64,000 nucleotides of DNA from Janibacter limosus NBRC 16128 (lineage in GTDB: Bacteria > Actinomycetota > Actinomycetes > Actinomycetales > Dermatophilaceae), in the NCBI RefSeq assembly GCF_001570985.1, contig NZ_BCSS01000003.1, positions 50,221 through 114,220 of the forward strand, read 5' to 3'. The notes beneath the pieces are model-generated. The model was not told where the DNA came from. It saw nothing but the letters and a program-made list of their open reading frames with translations, and did no database searches. This document shows positions 62,764 through 64,000 of this stretch, one piece after another (positions within the stretch are counted from its first letter, which is position 1; each line of letters begins with the position of its first letter). A program made the position numbers and the translations under genes.

Positions 62764-63468
62764 ATGCCCACTCCTGCCGAGGTCCTCGCACACATCATCC
62801 GCACCGACTCCGCCGCACCGAGGATCACGTGCTACGACGACGTGCCCGGTCCCACAGCGGGCGAACGGGTCGAGCTGTCGGCGCGGGTCCTGGGCAACTG
62901 GGTCAGCAAGGCCGCCAACGCGCTCCAGGACGAGTGGGACATCGAGCCGGGCTCCGTGGTGCACATCGCGATGCGACCACACTGGCGCCAGCTCTACTGG
63001 GCCTGGGCGGTCTGGTCTGTCGGTGCCGTGCTCGACCTCGACGGCAAGGCCACAGCCGACCTCGTGGTGACCGATGACCCCGCTGCACTGCCCCACGATG
63101 GACCGTCCGTGCTCGTCACCCGGGCCGCGCTCGCCCGCAACGCTGGCATGAGCCTCCCCGACGGGGTCATGGACGAGGCCGCGGACCTGTCCACCCACGG
63201 CGACCTCTTCAGCCCGTGGGCCGAGCCCGAGGGCGAGGACATCGCTCTCCGTGTGGCAGGAGGAGACACGACCTACGAGGACATCGGCACGTCCACGACC
63301 CCCGTGACGAAGGGGGCGAGGGTCCAGCTCGTCGACCCATCGGCCGAGGCCCTCCTGCGCACCGCACTGGCTGTGTGGTCGACAGAGGGATCGCTCGTCG
63401 TGCACCTGGGTCCGACGGACGAGGCGGCCCTCGCACGTCGGGCACAGGCTGAGGGCGTCACCGCCTGA
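62764..63468 (+). CDS. TIGR03089 family protein (AMP-binding-like fragment)
   Basis: 234 residues matching the actinobacterial TIGR03089 family, a truncated relative of AMP-binding enzymes (Rv3268-like). The N-terminal half has the adenylation-fold start (ERVELSARVLGNWVSKAANAL, VVHIAMRPHWRQLYWAWAVW) but the P-loop and C-terminal catalytic lysine motifs are missing, so it is probably not a ligase. ATG at 62764. The last codons form one arm of a strong terminator hairpin. Confidence 0.83.
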   Translation: MPTPAEVLAHIIRTDSAAPRITCYDDVPGPTAGERVELSARVLGNWVSKAANALQDEWDIEPGSVVHIAMRPHWRQLYWAWAVWSVGAVLDLDGKATADLVVTDDPAALPHDGPSVLVTRAALARNAGMSLPDGVMDEAADLSTHGDLFSPWAEPEGEDIALRVAGGDTTYEDIGTSTTPVTKGARVQLVDPSAEALLRTALAVWSTEGSLVVHLGPTDEAALARRAQAEGVTA

Positions 63469-63495
63469 CCGACTGACGGTCGCGGTGACGCCCTC
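63451..63495. terminator. terminator whose left arm encodes the end of the TIGR03089 gene
   Basis: GAGGGCGTCACCGC (63451-63464) pairs perfectly with GCGGTGACGCCCTC (63482-63495). The left arm is the last five codons of the + strand gene. It lies between convergent genes. Confidence 0.85.
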
Positions 63496-63506
63496 GCGGA
63501 TGGCGA

Positions 63507-64000
63507 TCAGCGCTGCGGGGAGCGGGCCTCCCGCTCGAGTGCCTGCCAGGTCACACCGCCGACATAGCCGGTGCGGGTCAGGTGCGCCCGCGCCTGGAGT
63601 GCGCGGACCGCTTCCCGGGTCGCGGATCCGAAGATGCCGTCGACCTCAAGCCCCAGTGCCTCCTGGAGCACACGCACGGCCCGCCCGGTCGAGCCGGGCT
63701 TGAGGACGGTGGTGCGGTAGCGCAGGAAGGGGTGCTCCTGACGCTCCAGGTTGATCCACGTCTTTTCGTCCACGATGCCCGTGACCGACAGACCCTCGGA
63801 CTTCTGGAAGGCACGGACGGCCTTGACCGTGGCGCTGCCGTACGCGCCGTCGACCGCGATGCCACCCAGGGCACGTTGGAGCACCTTGACCTCCGCGCCG
63901 CGTGCACCACTGGCCAGCACGGTCGAGCGAAGCCTGTCGAACTCCGTCGTCGTGACGACCGTGGCACTCGCGGAGCTGCTGCTCGCGGAGGACATCTTGG
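63507..64000 (-). CDS. protein with two peptidoglycan-binding domains, 5' end outside the window
   Basis: At least 163 codons remain open to the right edge, so the start is probably beyond the window; the ATG at 63995 lacks a signal peptide. Two PG_binding_1 modules are visible: VKVLQRALGGIAVDGAYGSA and VRVLQEALGLEVDGIFGSAT, each with a following FQKSEGL or LQARAHL helix. They would anchor the protein to peptidoglycan. A wall hydrolase or LytR-CpsA-Psr partner upstream is possible. Convergent with the TIGR03089 gene across the terminator. Confidence 0.8.
   Translation of the reverse strand, partial: KMSSASSSSASATVVTTTEFDRLRSTVLASGARGAEVKVLQRALGGIAVDGAYGSATVKAVRAFQKSEGLSVTGIVDEKTWINLERQEHPFLRYRTTVLKPGSTGRAVRVLQEALGLEVDGIFGSATREAVRALQARAHLTRTGYVGGVTWQALEREARSPQR

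Noticed and set aside
61203..63077. A 624-codon + strand frame opposite the multi-TM glycosyltransferase
   Set aside because: It spans the divergent promoter, crosses into the TIGR03089 gene in another frame and has low-complexity Arg/Gly/Asp sequence.

Overview
This window is a high-GC (about 70 percent by eye), densely coded stretch from an actinobacterium. Two WhiB-type iron-sulfur regulators, an MtrA-MtrB-LpqB signalling operon, mycothione reductase (a mycothiol enzyme), a SecA with a lysine-rich tail, the large GDH-180 glutamate dehydrogenase and a PdtaS-type kinase all point that way. The Tad pilus genes, the biotin ECF operon and the lack of mycolate genes fit a Micrococcales member such as Intrasporangiaceae (Janibacter-like); that rank is inference. 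From memory of the M. tuberculosis H37Rv map, genes from about 14 kb to the right edge follow the order Rv3219 (whiB1), Rv3220c (pdtaS), Rv3235, Rv3240c (secA1), Rv3241c (hpf), Rv3242c (comFC), Rv3244c-Rv3246c (lpqB-mtrB-mtrA), Rv3248c (ahcY), Rv3256c-Rv3261 (SIS protein, manB, DUF3499, Rv3259, whiB2, fbiA) and Rv3268, with insertions.

Layout. 0-3.2 kb: tadA-tadB-tadC of a Tad/Flp pilus operon running off the left edge. 3.3-7.4 kb: a biotin operon, bioY, a short acyl-CoA ligase, a thiolase, bioM and bioN, with a BioQ-like operator upstream. 7.4-11.6 kb: a very large FHA-FtsK/SpoIIIE (EccC-like) ATPase. 11.6-15.8 kb: amidase, small membrane protein, whiB1 and the PdtaS kinase. 15.8-24 kb: NAD-glutamate dehydrogenase, a pair of small WXG-like helical proteins, two conserved small proteins and a wax-ester-synthase/DGAT-like protein. 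24-26 kb: two more Tad genes (tadZ/cpaE, rcpC/cpaB), about 21 kb from tadABC. 26-31 kb: small HTH protein, LysM protein, Rv3235-like protein and secA. 31-35.5 kb: tandem GNAT protein, YcaQ-like protein, long-form HPF and ComF. 35.5-39.7 kb: lpqB, mtrB, mtrA. 39.8-40.5 kb: a guanidine-III riboswitch and two SMR exporter subunits. 40.7-46.4 kb: ahcY, GNAT, DUF808, mycothione reductase, SIS protein. 46.4-54.8 kb: Trm112-like, manB, DUF3499, zincin-like, DUF5719, giant membrane glycosyltransferase, whiB2, fbiA-like. 55-64 kb: AlkA-like glycosylase and an envelope-glycan group (methyltransferase, flippase-like membrane protein, glycosyltransferase-methyltransferase fusion, multi-TM membrane glycosyltransferase), a TIGR03089 protein and a peptidoglycan-binding protein cut by the right edge.

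Genes are packed into operons with 4-base start/stop overlaps. No gene-free stretch exceeds about 200 bases, and most longer gaps hold a hairpin terminator or a dyad that could be an operator. I see no tRNA, rRNA, CRISPR array, insertion sequence or prophage. Beyond the genes, the most notable signals are: a 9-mer (CGAAGGGGG) occurring at least 23 times with no strand bias and often forcing rare codons; a well-matched guanidine-III riboswitch with a visible RBS-sequestering hairpin; a two-copy hairpin repeat with a conserved tail; and several centred dyads in the promoters of bioY, whiB1, gdh and whiB2/fbiA. Start codons marked as alternatives in the entries were chosen by eye.
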